In this document: positions 1-9,025 of the stretch, piece by piece
Layout: each line of letters starts with the position of its first letter
How positions within the stretch are numbered: the first letter of the stretch is position 1
Source of the DNA: Candidatus Peregrinibacteria bacterium
GTDB taxonomy: Bacteria > Patescibacteriota > Gracilibacteria > UM-FILTER-43-11
Reading direction: 5' to 3'
Assembly (NCBI GenBank): GCA_016932495.1
Contig: JAFGCR010000007.1
Span: forward strand, 1-44,378
DNA length: 44,378 nt
Notes under the pieces: generated by a model
The model's database searches: none
What the model was told of the DNA's origin: nothing
What the model saw: the letters and a program-made list of their open reading frames with translations, nothing else
Program-made: the position numbers and the translations under genes

Positions 1-298
1 CTCAGCATTAACCGCCGGTTCTGTAAAAGAGCATGATTTTCCCATTCAATCAAAATGGGTATTTTATACTCTCATAAAATTGATAATTTGTCAAGGAATT
101 ACTTAAACACAATCCGTATGTCAAAGACTCAGCTCGGGAGGTAGGATATTCTTACGTGCTCCCCACCTTCGCTGAAGCTTCGGCGGGTGCGCGGTCGAGC
201 TTCGCAATAGTCGCTGACGACCTGACGGTCTACGCTCCTTTGCTCAGGCGAACCCCCCTGCCCTTCTCATCCTACCCCCTCGCATGTCAAAAGCTCTG

Positions 299-370
299 CT
301 CGGGAGGTAGGATTCGAACCCACGAATGGCGGGACCAGAACCCGCTGCCTTACCACTTGGCGACTCCCGA
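299..370 (-). tRNA. tRNA-Gln (anticodon CTG)
   Basis: Minus strand TCGGGAG..GCC..GGC..GCGGG-TTCTGGT-CCCGC..GTGGG-TTCGAAT-CCTAC-CTCCCGA folds as a cloverleaf; anticodon CTG; no encoded CCA. Confidence 0.9.
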
Positions 371-452
371 ACAGAACCTTTGACTGTGAGTAGCGAGAAA
401 CACGTTTTGAACGCAACAAGACTGATTAGGTCGCAGTGGAGTGAAGACTCCG

Positions 453-482
453 TTGTAAAAATCTGCGTGCAGATTTTTACAA
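453..482 (-). terminator. Near-perfect inverted repeat downstream of gmk
   Basis: TTGTAAAAATCTGC-GT-GCAGATTTTTACAA, 14-bp stem, just past the gmk stop on the minus strand. Confidence 0.5.
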
Positions 483-508
483 AAGGAGAGTGTTTCCCTA
501 TTGGATTA

Positions 509-1081
509 TTAAGCGGATTCATTTTTAATGATTTCCGCCACTTTTTCAACTGTTTTTTTCAGTTCACCCTGCTTGTTTTCCACCAAATAATCACATTCAC
601 GGGCTAAAGCGAATTCCCGATGCATGCTTTCGAGACGTTTTTTCAGTTCATCTTCAGAAATCGCAGCCCGATTGACAATGCGGTCAATAAGCTCCTGCTT
701 ATTCGGCACGGTGATAAAAATCGTGATCAGATTTTTAACGGGTATTTTCGTCCGGATGTTTTCAAATCCCTGGATGTCCACTTCACGCACCACGGTCTCC
801 CCTTTTCCCAGGCTGTCGATTACCGGCTGTCTGATCAGGCCGTAATAATGATCCTGATGGACCACAGCGTATTCCAGAAATTCGCCGTTTTCGATTCCTT
901 TTTCAAAATCCTCTTTGCTGTAAAAATGGTAAATATCCCCGTCTTTTTCCCCTTCGCGCATAGGGCGGGTGGTAGCGGACAGCGGATACGTATACTCCGG
1001 ATGGGCTTTTTTAAGCTCCATCAGCACTGAGCTTTTCCCTGAACCGGAAGGGCCGACGAGGAGAAATAATTTACCGTCCAT
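509..1081 (-). CDS. gmk: Guanylate kinase
   Basis: P-loop LLVGPSGSGKSS, SATTRPMREGEKDGDIYHF, VVREVDIQG; start placed at the internal MDGKLFLLVG. Confidence 0.93.
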   Translation of the reverse strand: MDGKLFLLVGPSGSGKSSVLMELKKAHPEYTYPLSATTRPMREGEKDGDIYHFYSKEDFEKGIENGEFLEYAVVHQDHYYGLIRQPVIDSLGKGETVVREVDIQGFENIRTKIPVKNLITIFITVPNKQELIDRIVNRAAISEDELKKRLESMHREFALARECDYLVENKQGELKKTVEKVAEIIKNESA

Positions 1082-1211
1082 AAAAATTACAAAATTACAA
1101 ACGATCATCAAGATGATCTATTACAAAATTACAAGATTATTATCAATTCTACAAACTTAATTTTTAATTTTGTAATTTTGAATTTTCTAATTTTTAATAA
1201 ACCCAATGGAA

Positions 1212-1240
1212 TTGACTTTTAGTGAAATTACTGCTATAAT
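1212..1240 (+). promoter_or_regulatory. Sigma70-type promoter upstream of structured ncRNA candidate
   Basis: TTGACT - 17 nt - TATAAT. Confidence 0.75.
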
Positions 1241-1246
1241 TAATAG

Positions 1247-1713
1247 ATTACAAAAGTTCTTTAAAAATCAATAAAAGTAGAAAGGGGCTAGTCGCCCGAC
1301 AATACAGGTGGTGACTAGCCTCTCCCTACTTTCTACCCTCCATCCATCCGCCTAGAGTGGATGCGGTGAAAGTAGCCTCCTCCGGTTTTATACCGGAGAG
1401 CAGGCCAAAAACAAAAAGAAAAAAACACAAAAACAAAAATTCCCAATCTCTTGATTGGAAACCGTGATCCAGTAGCGGCCTAAAAAAACTGGGAATATAG
1501 AAAGATAGGGAGGCTCCTCCGAGGTAAACTCGGAGTCCGACCACATTCCTATATTGGGCTAAGGTCCTAGTAAGGACTAACGCTCTCTGGAATCGTGTGT
1601 CGTTAGGGCGTCAATGTCACCTCTGCGGTCCGTATAATTTATTGAGACGGCATGTGCAAATACACTGGCGCCCTTTGCTAATGTTCAGAAAACCTTTAAA
1701 AAAGGTTTTCTGG
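1247..1713 (+). ncRNA. Candidate large structured non-coding RNA, class unknown
   Basis: Consensus promoter, many hairpins (GGGGCTAGTC../GACTAGCC, CTCCGG..CCGGAG, ATTCCCA..TGGGAAT, CTCCGAGG..CTCGGAG, AGGGCG..CGCCCT), an A-rich linker and a terminal hairpin; no convincing ORF. Confidence 0.6.
1686..1713 (+). terminator. Intrinsic terminator-like hairpin
   Basis: CAGAAAACCTTTaaaaAAGGTTTTCTGG, a long perfect stem followed by CTTTCC. Confidence 0.55.
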
Positions 1714-1845
1714 CTTTCCAAAATAGCGGTTCTCACTCATCGCTGGCTCGCCTGGCTTCGCTCGCTTTGATATTATATTGTTTTTAATCGCATAAAAAAT
1801 CTTTGACCTATTTGTTATAATAGATTCAAATTTAAACCAAACACC

Positions 1846-2067
1846 ATGAAAAAAACCAAACACTTGAACTTCACCCCCGTGGCCATGTTCTTTATTGTGC
1901 TGGGGATCGTGTTTTTTATTCTCGGGCTTTTTATGATCTTTTTCGCCAGCGATAAAGTGATGGCTCCAGGATTTTCTTACCTCATCACCATCGGCGGTGT
2001 GCTGATCATGATCGGCGGGTACACCAACCTGGAGCTGGGATTAATTCGGAAGCACTTACAGAAATAA
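1846..2067 (+). CDS. Small two-TM membrane protein
   Basis: 73 aa ORF with two hydrophobic segments; extended -10 TGTTATAAT upstream. Confidence 0.75.
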   Translation: MKKTKHLNFTPVAMFFIVLGIVFFILGLFMIFFASDKVMAPGFSYLITIGGVLIMIGGYTNLELGLIRKHLQK

Positions 2068-4662
2068 TCACCATCCCATCCGCCGGCGGAAGAATTTAGC
2101 CACCTCCATATACACCAACGTTGTCATGGCCGCCAGCACGCACACACTCCAATCCAAAATACTGAGGGGAGTTAGTTTAAAGACCGCCTGCGTAACCGGG
2201 TAATACATCACAAACAAGGTAGCACCCACAATAAACAGGACCGCAAAAATAAGGAAACGGTTATTCCGAATGCCGATTGCGAAAACGGACTGGCGGAGCG
2301 ACCGGAAATTATAGGTATCGAAAATCATCATGGCGATGATGGTGGCAAACACCATGGTTCGGGCGTGATCGATATCCGCAGAAGGATTTTGCGTGAGATA
2401 GATAATAAAAGTCACCAGCGCCATAAAGGTGGCCACACTGAACACCATAAACGAATTGGCCCGGTTCATGATGGGTTCGTCTGGCGAACGCGGAGGAATG
2501 GCCATGGTGTTTCCTTGCGCCACATCCATTCCCAAACCGATAGCAGGCATCTCTTCATCGAAAGCATTGATAAAAAGGATCTGGATTGCCAGCAGCGGAA
2601 GGAGGCTGAAATCGAAAAACAAGATGCCTAAGAAAATCAGAATCACCTCAGTAAAATTACGGGAAATGAGATAGGCGGTGAATTTTTCGATGTTCTGATA
2701 AATCCGCCGGCCCTCTTTGACCGCTTCGACAATCGTAGCAAAATGGTCATCCTGCAGGATCATATCGGCCGCGCCTTTCGCCACATCTGTGCCCTTAATA
2801 CCCATAGCGATTCCGATATCGGCGCGTTTTAAGGCCGGTGCATCATTCACACCGTCGCCCGTCATCGCCACAATATGGTTTAGTTTTTTGAGCACACTGA
2901 CAATGCGCAATTTGTGTTCGGAATGCGTGCGCGCGAACACGCGCACTTCTTTAACCGCTTCTAAAAGCTCCCGCTCGCTCATCGTGTCCAGCGTCCTTCC
3001 TGTCAGAGCCTTTACTTCCCCTTTGCCGATCATCCCGATTTGTCGGGCGATGGACAGGGCCGTGTGCTCATTATCGCCCGTAATCATCATCACCTCGATG
3101 CCGGCCAGCCGGCAGGTCTGAATGGCGCCTTTTACTTCCGGGCGAGCTGGATCACGCATGCCGACTAATCCCAAAAACGTCAGACCTTCTTCCACTTTTT
3201 TAGTCGGGATATTTTTACAGCAAACGGTTTTCATCGCCACTCCCAACACCCGTAAAGCGTGATGGGCGAACTGCCTGTTTTTCTCCAAAATCTCTTTTTT
3301 ATTTTTCGCAGTCAGTTTGCGTCGTTTCCCGTTGACCTGCCAATGCGTACAGCAATCCAAAATCTCTTCCGGAGCGCCTTTGGTGGCAATAAAATAGTCA
3401 TCGTCATGATGATGGATGGTGGTCATCATCTTGCGTGCAGGCGTAAACAAAATCTCCTCGACCCGCTTGTAATGGTGTTCCAGTTTCTCCCGCCAGAAAC
3501 CCGCTTTACCGCCCAGTGTCAGCAACGCCACTTCAGTAGGATCGCCCACCGGCTCCCATCGCCGACCCGCCTCTATTAAATCCGCGTTATTGCAAAGTAC
3601 GACGACCCGGAATAAATCCGCCCAATCCGCCTTGTGAGCGATTTTTTTCCCGTTCAGCTGAAAAAATCCTACGGGCTTATAGCCGACTCCTGTCACTTTC
3701 ACCAGCCGGCCATCTACATATAAATGCTGGACGGTCATCTCGTTTTTGGTGATGGTGCCGGTCTTATCGGAACAGATCATTGTGGTGCTACCCAGCGTTT
3801 CCACGGCCATCATGCGCCGGACGATGGCGTTTTTTTTGGCCATTTTATTCATCCCAAAAGACAACGCAAGCGTCATAGTAAGAGGCAGTCCTTCCGGTAC
3901 CGCCGCCACGGCGAGCGCCAGGGCGACGATCAGCATCTCCAAAGCCGACGCACCCCTGAGAATACCCACACCCAAAATAAAAACCGACGCCCCTAATGCG
4001 ATCAGGGCTAAAAATTTGCCCAGCTGGTCCATCCGCTCCTGCAGAGGAGTCGGTTCTTCTTTTTCCTGAATCATGGATGCGATTTTTCCAAGCTCGGTTT
4101 TCATTCCTGTGGCGATGACCCTGGCTTTACAGCGGCCATTCACGATCTGGGTGCCTGCAAAGATCCTGTCACCTTTAACTTTTTCGACCGGAACACTTTC
4201 GCCGGTTAAAGTGGATTCATCGGTTTTTAAACCGACCTCTTCCGCCAACTCCGCATCAGCCGGAATATTGTCGCCGATTTCCAATGCCAGAATATCCCCG
4301 GGCACCACTTCTCTGGCCTCAACGGTCATCAGATGGCCATCCCGGATGACCGTGGTAATGGGTTTGACGATTTTTTTCAGTGCTTCCATGGCACGCTCGG
4401 CTTTATATTCCTGTAAAAATCCCATGATAATCACAAAAGCAATGATAAATACGATGACCCAGAAATTGATCACTTCACCAATTCCATAAGAAATGCCGGC
4501 CGCTACCGCCAGCACCCAAACGATAAAATTGGCGAACTGCCTTAAAAATACACGAAGCCCTGATATGCCCCTCTGTTGGGTCAGCTCATTGAAGCCATAC
4601 TGCTGTAAAGCTCTGGATGCCTGCTCACTGGTGAGCCCAATGGTTTTTTTATGCTGTACCAT
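2068..4662 (-). CDS. Cation-transporting P-type ATPase (P2/Ca2+-ATPase-like)
   Basis: CSDKTGTITKNEMT phosphorylation motif, TGES, MTGDGVNDAPALK, PEGLP. Confidence 0.95.
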   Translation of the reverse strand: MVQHKKTIGLTSEQASRALQQYGFNELTQQRGISGLRVFLRQFANFIVWVLAVAAGISYGIGEVINFWVIVFIIAFVIIMGFLQEYKAERAMEALKKIVKPITTVIRDGHLMTVEAREVVPGDILALEIGDNIPADAELAEEVGLKTDESTLTGESVPVEKVKGDRIFAGTQIVNGRCKARVIATGMKTELGKIASMIQEKEEPTPLQERMDQLGKFLALIALGASVFILGVGILRGASALEMLIVALALAVAAVPEGLPLTMTLALSFGMNKMAKKNAIVRRMMAVETLGSTTMICSDKTGTITKNEMTVQHLYVDGRLVKVTGVGYKPVGFFQLNGKKIAHKADWADLFRVVVLCNNADLIEAGRRWEPVGDPTEVALLTLGGKAGFWREKLEHHYKRVEEILFTPARKMMTTIHHHDDDYFIATKGAPEEILDCCTHWQVNGKRRKLTAKNKKEILEKNRQFAHHALRVLGVAMKTVCCKNIPTKKVEEGLTFLGLVGMRDPARPEVKGAIQTCRLAGIEVMMITGDNEHTALSIARQIGMIGKGEVKALTGRTLDTMSERELLEAVKEVRVFARTHSEHKLRIVSVLKKLNHIVAMTGDGVNDAPALKRADIGIAMGIKGTDVAKGAADMILQDDHFATIVEAVKEGRRIYQNIEKFTAYLISRNFTEVILIFLGILFFDFSLLPLLAIQILFINAFDEEMPAIGLGMDVAQGNTMAIPPRSPDEPIMNRANSFMVFSVATFMALVTFIIYLTQNPSADIDHARTMVFATIIAMMIFDTYNFRSLRQSVFAIGIRNNRFLIFAVLFIVGATLFVMYYPVTQAVFKLTPLSILDWSVCVLAAMTTLVYMEVAKFFRRRMGW

Positions 4663-4787
4663 TGGTTTTTATTATAAACGAAACGGCGAAACGATGAAAC
4701 GGCGAAACGACGAAAAAATTTTTAACTGGATTTTTTTGAAAAAAAGATGATAATAAAATTAATTTATTCCTTAATTTTTTTTCGCTC

Positions 4788-4949
4788 ATGCCAAAAAAAA
4801 CAAAAAAAACGGCTAAAAAAGTAGCTAAAAAAAGGGTTGCTAAAAAGCCGGCAAAAAAAGTGGCTAAGAAAAAAGTCGCTAAGAAAACAAAAAAAGTAGC
4901 CAAAAGAAAGGTTGCTAAAAAATCGGCAAAAAAGGCCAAAAAGAGATAA
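4788..4949 (+). CDS. Histone H1-like Lys/Ala-rich protein (53 aa)
   Basis: MPKKTKKTAKKVAKKRVAKKPAKKVAKKKVAKKTKKVAKRKVAKKSAKKAKKR; below the ORF-track size cutoff; followed by a terminator. Confidence 0.75.
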   Translation: MPKKTKKTAKKVAKKRVAKKPAKKVAKKKVAKKTKKVAKRKVAKKSAKKAKKR

Positions 4950-4973
4950 GACTTTTTAGTCTCTTATTTTTTT
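4942..4973 (+). terminator. Intrinsic terminator
   Basis: ATAAGACT-TTTT-AGTCTcTTAT hairpin followed by a T-run. Confidence 0.6.
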
Positions 4974-4986
4974 AACTCACACTTAT

Positions 4987-5124
4987 ATGTTTGACGACTG
5001 TGAGTGCGGGGAAAACTGCGACATCTGCGAGGAGTGCGGCTTCCCTGAATGTGAGTGTAAATGCAATAAAGATCCCGACGAAGAACTGAGTTATAAAGAA
5101 TGGGACGATGAAACCGAATGGTAA
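4987..5124 (+). CDS. Acidic Cys-rich microprotein (45 aa)
   Basis: MFDDCECGENCDICEECGFPECECKCNKDPDEELSYKEWDDETEW, with terminators on both sides; not in ORF track. Confidence 0.6.
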   Translation: MFDDCECGENCDICEECGFPECECKCNKDPDEELSYKEWDDETEW

Positions 5125-5130
5125 AACTAA

Positions 5131-5174
5131 AAAACCGCCCTTCTGACGCTTTATGCGGAATGGGGTGGTTTTTT
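5131..5174 (+). terminator. Intrinsic terminator
   Basis: AAAACCGCCC ... GGGGTGGTTTTTT. Confidence 0.6.
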
Positions 5175-5185
5175 AAAAATATTTT

Positions 5186-5461
5186 TTATGCCCCTGAGGC
5201 AAAACCTCGCGCAGAACTGGTATAACCCAATTGCCTTCTCATCTCTTCAATCAATTCCGCCGCGCGCTGTTCAGGAGTTCGGATGCCATTCAGGCGGTCC
5301 GCTCTTTCTTTCAGCTGGCTAAAGCGATAATTCCCCTGTGAATCAGCAATCCGGACGACCCCTTCGCAAAGGACTGAGGGGATTGTTTTGGAGCTCAGAA
5401 TTTTCTCAACGACTTCCGGATTGTTACAGCAGGGGCAGGTATGTTCTGATTTCGATCTCAT
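5186..5461 (-). CDS. Hypothetical protein with N-terminal CPCC motif
   Basis: 91 aa complete ORF with a plausible intergenic context. Confidence 0.6.
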   Translation of the reverse strand: MRSKSEHTCPCCNNPEVVEKILSSKTIPSVLCEGVVRIADSQGNYRFSQLKERADRLNGIRTPEQRAAELIEEMRRQLGYTSSARGFASGA

Positions 5462-5591
5462 AAAAATTCAGTTTATTGATAATAAGGTTTTTAATTATAA
5501 TTATTTTTTAAATTTTGTCAAATTTAAAACACCCATCTTAAGTATTTTTCTGTTAAAATAAATACCGTTTTAAAAATTAAAAACAAAAATC

Positions 5592-5891
5592 ATGAAACAT
5601 AAACCTTTATGCTGGATCGTCAGCTTGCTCGTCTTTGTCGGCGCCCTGAACTGGGGGCTTGTCGGTATCGGCGGTTTTTTGAACATGGACCTGGACCTGG
5701 TCAATATGTTACTCGGCACCTGGCCCCTGGCAGCCAATATTGTTTACTTACTGGTGGGTATCGCCGCAATCCTCTTTCTGATCGGTTTTTTAAAAAGCCC
5801 GTGCTGCCGTACGTGCGAAAAAAGTGAGGCAACATCCGCACCAGCTGCTCCTGCTGAACCGGAAAATCCTGCAGAAGGCGGCCAGCAATAA
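5592..5891 (+). CDS. DUF378-like small membrane protein
   Basis: LLVFVGALNWGLVGIGGF and a second TM LVGIAAILFLIGFL, typical of DUF378. Confidence 0.8.
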   Translation: MKHKPLCWIVSLLVFVGALNWGLVGIGGFLNMDLDLVNMLLGTWPLAANIVYLLVGIAAILFLIGFLKSPCCRTCEKSEATSAPAAPAEPENPAEGGQQ

Positions 5892-5907
5892 ATAAGAAAA
5901 TTAATCC

Positions 5908-5939
5908 AAATAACCTTCTCGTGAAGAGGGGGTTATTTT
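5908..5939 (+). terminator. Terminator-like hairpin
   Basis: AAATAACC...GGTTATTTT. Confidence 0.45.
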
Positions 5940-5955
5940 GACAAACGACTATATA

Positions 5956-5983
5956 TTGACTTTTAATAAAAATATGCTATAAT
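5956..5983 (+). promoter_or_regulatory. Sigma70-type promoter
   Basis: TTGACT - 16 nt - TATAAT upstream of the 6013 ORF. Confidence 0.7.
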
Positions 5984-6012
5984 ATTTAACCTGCTTTTTA
6001 ATTCCATTCATT

Positions 6013-6462
6013 ATGTCACGACGTTCTGTCAGCCAACTCTCCCCTTTTGATCCGCCTGAAGTCATCTTAAAAAGACGGTATCCGATCATACGCGTCTTTC
6101 GCAATATGATCCGCCAGCTTCAACTGGTGGGCCGTGAAAAACCGGATGCCATCCAGGTGCCTAAAAATACGGAACGGATCGTCCAGCTTCAAAAAAAACT
6201 GAGAAGTTATTACGAACGTTATGATTTAAGAACAGCGCCCCGGGAACAGATGGACACTATCTGCAAAATCCGGGTGCTGGTCGAATTGCTGACACACGGC
6301 CATTGCCGGCCCCGCGATCTGGAACAGGAAATGTGTCCGGCTTATGGAGATGATTTTGACCACGAAGCCTTTGAAAATGCCTGCCTGGTCATCAATGACT
6401 ACTGTTCCACCGGGGGCCAGATGGTCCGGCAGGGTGAAGGTCTGCCACAAGCAGCCAATTAA
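6013..6462 (+). CDS. Hypothetical protein (149 aa)
   Basis: Complete ORF with a consensus promoter upstream. Confidence 0.75.
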   Translation: MSRRSVSQLSPFDPPEVILKRRYPIIRVFRNMIRQLQLVGREKPDAIQVPKNTERIVQLQKKLRSYYERYDLRTAPREQMDTICKIRVLVELLTHGHCRPRDLEQEMCPAYGDDFDHEAFENACLVINDYCSTGGQMVRQGEGLPQAAN

Positions 6463-7565
6463 CGTTTTTTCGTAAAATAAACTGCGGCCAAGCCGGTGGC
6501 GACCGGAACCGCGAGGATCAGCGTGGCACTGCCTACTAATGTCCGGACGATTTCTTCCGCCAGATATTCATTATTCAGAATGACCCACAGTGGCTGAGGC
6601 GATTTGGTGATGAGCAGAAAAACCGGAAACGACGCGCCCACATAAGCAAGGACCAGGGTGTTGATCATGGAGGCAATATGCTCTTTCCCGACTGAAAATC
6701 CACGCTCGTAAAGTTGTTTCAGCGACAGTGTATGATTGGCCTTATGGATCTCCTCCACGGCCGCGACCTGGGTGGTGGTGATGTCATCCAGGACGCCAAG
6801 CGTGCCGATGACAATAGCGCCTAAAAGCAGGCCTCTTAAATCAAAATTCCCGAAAGAAGATAAGTAAATGGTTTCTTCCGACCCTGTCCCGAATAAGGCG
6901 GTAAAGCGGACTGACAGAATTGCCATTAAAAGCGACAGGCAAAGAGTAAAAAGTGTGCTTAAAACCGCTAAGGTCGTCCGTCTGCTGAACCCGTGAGACA
7001 GATAAATCGAGATCATGGCGATGACCACCGCTCCGCCAAAACTGATGAGAAGCGGACTGATGCCGGCCACAATCCCCGGGATCACCCACCTGATCAGGAT
7101 AAGCAATGTGGCCGCCAAGCCGATAAGAGCGGAAAGTCCTTTTCGGCCGGATATAACAACCGCAAGTCCGACAAATAAAACCGCAAGCCAGATCAAACTA
7201 TCAAGCCGGTAAGGCTCGTACACTTCATAGGTCACTTCTCCGTCCAGATCGCTTTTAACCAGCACAACGGATTGGCCTTCCCGCAGGCGCTGGGGCACCC
7301 CCTGGATCAGCTGGTTGATGTAGTCGACCTCAAAAACCTGACCATCCATTTCTCCCTCGTCAATCCGCACATCGAGCATCTGGTAATGCTTTTCGGCCCC
7401 GAAGTAATCCTCCTGGCCGCTCCCCCGGATCCCAACGATGGTCCCGCGGAAGAACTGCTCGGAATAATCAATAGCCTCCGCGCGGGCCCCGGGGACTGAC
7501 AAAAGAAGAAAGAAGACAGCACCGAGGATACCGATAGCTTTTTTAATCACGTGTTTTTTAAGCAT
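6459..7565 (-). CDS. YibE/F-like membrane protein
   Basis: Signal peptide, multiple TMs, GTLGVLDDITTTQVAAVEEIHKAN and SMINTLVLAYVGASFPVFLL motifs. Confidence 0.88.
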   Translation of the reverse strand: MLKKHVIKKAIGILGAVFFLLLSVPGARAEAIDYSEQFFRGTIVGIRGSGQEDYFGAEKHYQMLDVRIDEGEMDGQVFEVDYINQLIQGVPQRLREGQSVVLVKSDLDGEVTYEVYEPYRLDSLIWLAVLFVGLAVVISGRKGLSALIGLAATLLILIRWVIPGIVAGISPLLISFGGAVVIAMISIYLSHGFSRRTTLAVLSTLFTLCLSLLMAILSVRFTALFGTGSEETIYLSSFGNFDLRGLLLGAIVIGTLGVLDDITTTQVAAVEEIHKANHTLSLKQLYERGFSVGKEHIASMINTLVLAYVGASFPVFLLITKSPQPLWVILNNEYLAEEIVRTLVGSATLILAVPVATGLAAVYFTKKR

Positions 7566-7653
7566 ACTGCAGGCAGTTTAACATAAAACCGAAAAGATTC
7601 TCAATTTGAAGTTTTTGGCTTTCTCTAGCTAAAACTAAGCTCTTCTAAGACTA

Positions 7654-7682
7654 TTGACTTAAAAAAAGGGTGCGACTAAAAT
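7654..7682 (+). promoter_or_regulatory. nhaA promoter
   Basis: TTGACT - 17 nt - TAAAAT; predicted TSS near 7689. Confidence 0.6.
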
Positions 7683-7688
7683 AGCTTG

Positions 7689-7743
7689 ACCCCGATTTTC
7701 GGGCGCCCTCCCTTTTTTTTGGCGAGTGGTTACCGAATGGGGT
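7689..7743 (+). promoter_or_regulatory. Structured nhaA 5' leader (riboswitch candidate)
   Basis: Nested stems ACCCC(7689-7693)/GGGGT(7739-7743), TTCGG(7698-7702)/CCGAA(7733-7737), inner GCC/GGC. Confidence 0.45.
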
Positions 7744-7834
7744 TCTGATCTTTAGCAAGCAGGTTCACTTACGCTCTTTTCGGACTATTGTGAACGTTAA
7801 ACGTTAACGCTGACTAACCAAAGGAGGATACTCG

Positions 7835-9013
7835 ATGCCGCAGCTGAAAAACGGAGTACGCTTTCTGCTGGAAAACAGTTTGTTTCTTATCGGGGGGACC
7901 ATCATGGCCCTCCTCTTCGCCAACCTGGACCATGAAGCCTACCATCGGATCGTCCACGCGGAGGCCGCTCCGCACATCACTCTGCACTTTATTGTAAATG
8001 ATGTGCTGATGTGTTTCTTCTTCGCCCTCGCGGCCAAGGAGATCTGGGAAGCCCTCCTTCCCGGCGGTGCCTTGTCTTCGCCTAAAAAGGCGGCCACCCC
8101 CCTCATCGCTACGCTCGGCGGTGTCGTGGCACCGGCTGCTTTGTATCTGCTCGGCGCTATTTTCTTTGGCGCCACGGAGCTCACCCGCGGATGGGCCGTC
8201 CCCTGCGCCACCGACATCGCCTTCAGCTATCTGGTGGCGCGTCTGGTGTTCGGCAAGGGGCATCCAGCCATCCCTTTTCTCTTGCTTCTGGCTATTGCCG
8301 ACGACGCGGCAGGGCTCATCATCCTGGCGGTTGCTTACCCTACGGGTGACATGAATCTGGTGTTGTTTTTCGGCTGTGTGATCGGCGCGATCCTTTTTAA
8401 CCTGATCGTGCTCAAAAAATGGCTGAAGGCCAAGAGTTTCTGGTGGTATCTTCTGATTGCCGGGCCGCTCGCGTGGTGGGGTTTCTTCAAGGGCGGAATC
8501 CATCCGGCTCTCGCGCTCGTCCCCATTATCCCCACCTTCCCCCACGCCAAACGGGATGACGGCTTCTTTGAAGGGGCGCGCCCCGACCATCCCACCGACA
8601 CCCTCAACTTATTTGAACATTGGTGGAAGAATCCTGTGGAGATCATTTTGTGTCTCTTCGGATTCGCCAATGCCGGCGTGGCCTTTGGATCCATGGGGCT
8701 GGGTACCGGCCTGGTAAGCGGAGGGCTGCTGATCGGCAAACCGCTCGGCATCTTCTTCTTTTCCTTCATCGCCTGCAAGCTGTTCCGTCTGGAACTGCCT
8801 GAGGGCATGAACTGGCTCGACCTCCTCACACTTGGCTTCATGGCCGGCATCGGATTTACGGTTGCCCTGTTCGTGGCTACGGTCGCCTTTCCCGCCGGCT
8901 CCTTCCTGGACGCGGCCAAGATGGGGGCACTCTTCAGCTTCGGCGCCGCTATCCTTTCCTTCCTGGTCGCTAAATCCCTGAAAGTAGGACGTTTTAAGGT
9001 GGCAAGACATTAA
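7835..9013 (+). CDS. nhaA: Na+/H+ antiporter NhaA
   Basis: GWAVPCATDIAFSYLVARLVFGKGHP, LLAIADDAAGLIILAVAYP; RBS AAGGAGG. Confidence 0.95.
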   Translation: MPQLKNGVRFLLENSLFLIGGTIMALLFANLDHEAYHRIVHAEAAPHITLHFIVNDVLMCFFFALAAKEIWEALLPGGALSSPKKAATPLIATLGGVVAPAALYLLGAIFFGATELTRGWAVPCATDIAFSYLVARLVFGKGHPAIPFLLLLAIADDAAGLIILAVAYPTGDMNLVLFFGCVIGAILFNLIVLKKWLKAKSFWWYLLIAGPLAWWGFFKGGIHPALALVPIIPTFPHAKRDDGFFEGARPDHPTDTLNLFEHWWKNPVEIILCLFGFANAGVAFGSMGLGTGLVSGGLLIGKPLGIFFFSFIACKLFRLELPEGMNWLDLLTLGFMAGIGFTVALFVATVAFPAGSFLDAAKMGALFSFGAAILSFLVAKSLKVGRFKVARH

Positions 9014-9025
9014 CCTTCAACTGAA

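Noticed and set aside
156-383. 75-aa plus-strand ORF
   Set aside because: Overlaps tRNA-Gln and its partial copy; no coding evidence.
1326-1544. 72-aa minus-strand ORF
   Set aside because: Lies inside the structured RNA candidate; composition reflects hairpins and A-rich linker.
4649-4939. 96-aa minus-strand ORF (AFFADFLATFLLATFF...)
   Set aside because: Antisense of the histone-like KKVAKK gene; hydrophobic repeat is an artefact.
7814-8590. 258-aa minus-strand ORF (and others antisense to nhaA)
   Set aside because: Long open frames arise from high-GC nhaA; polar low-complexity translation and no start context.
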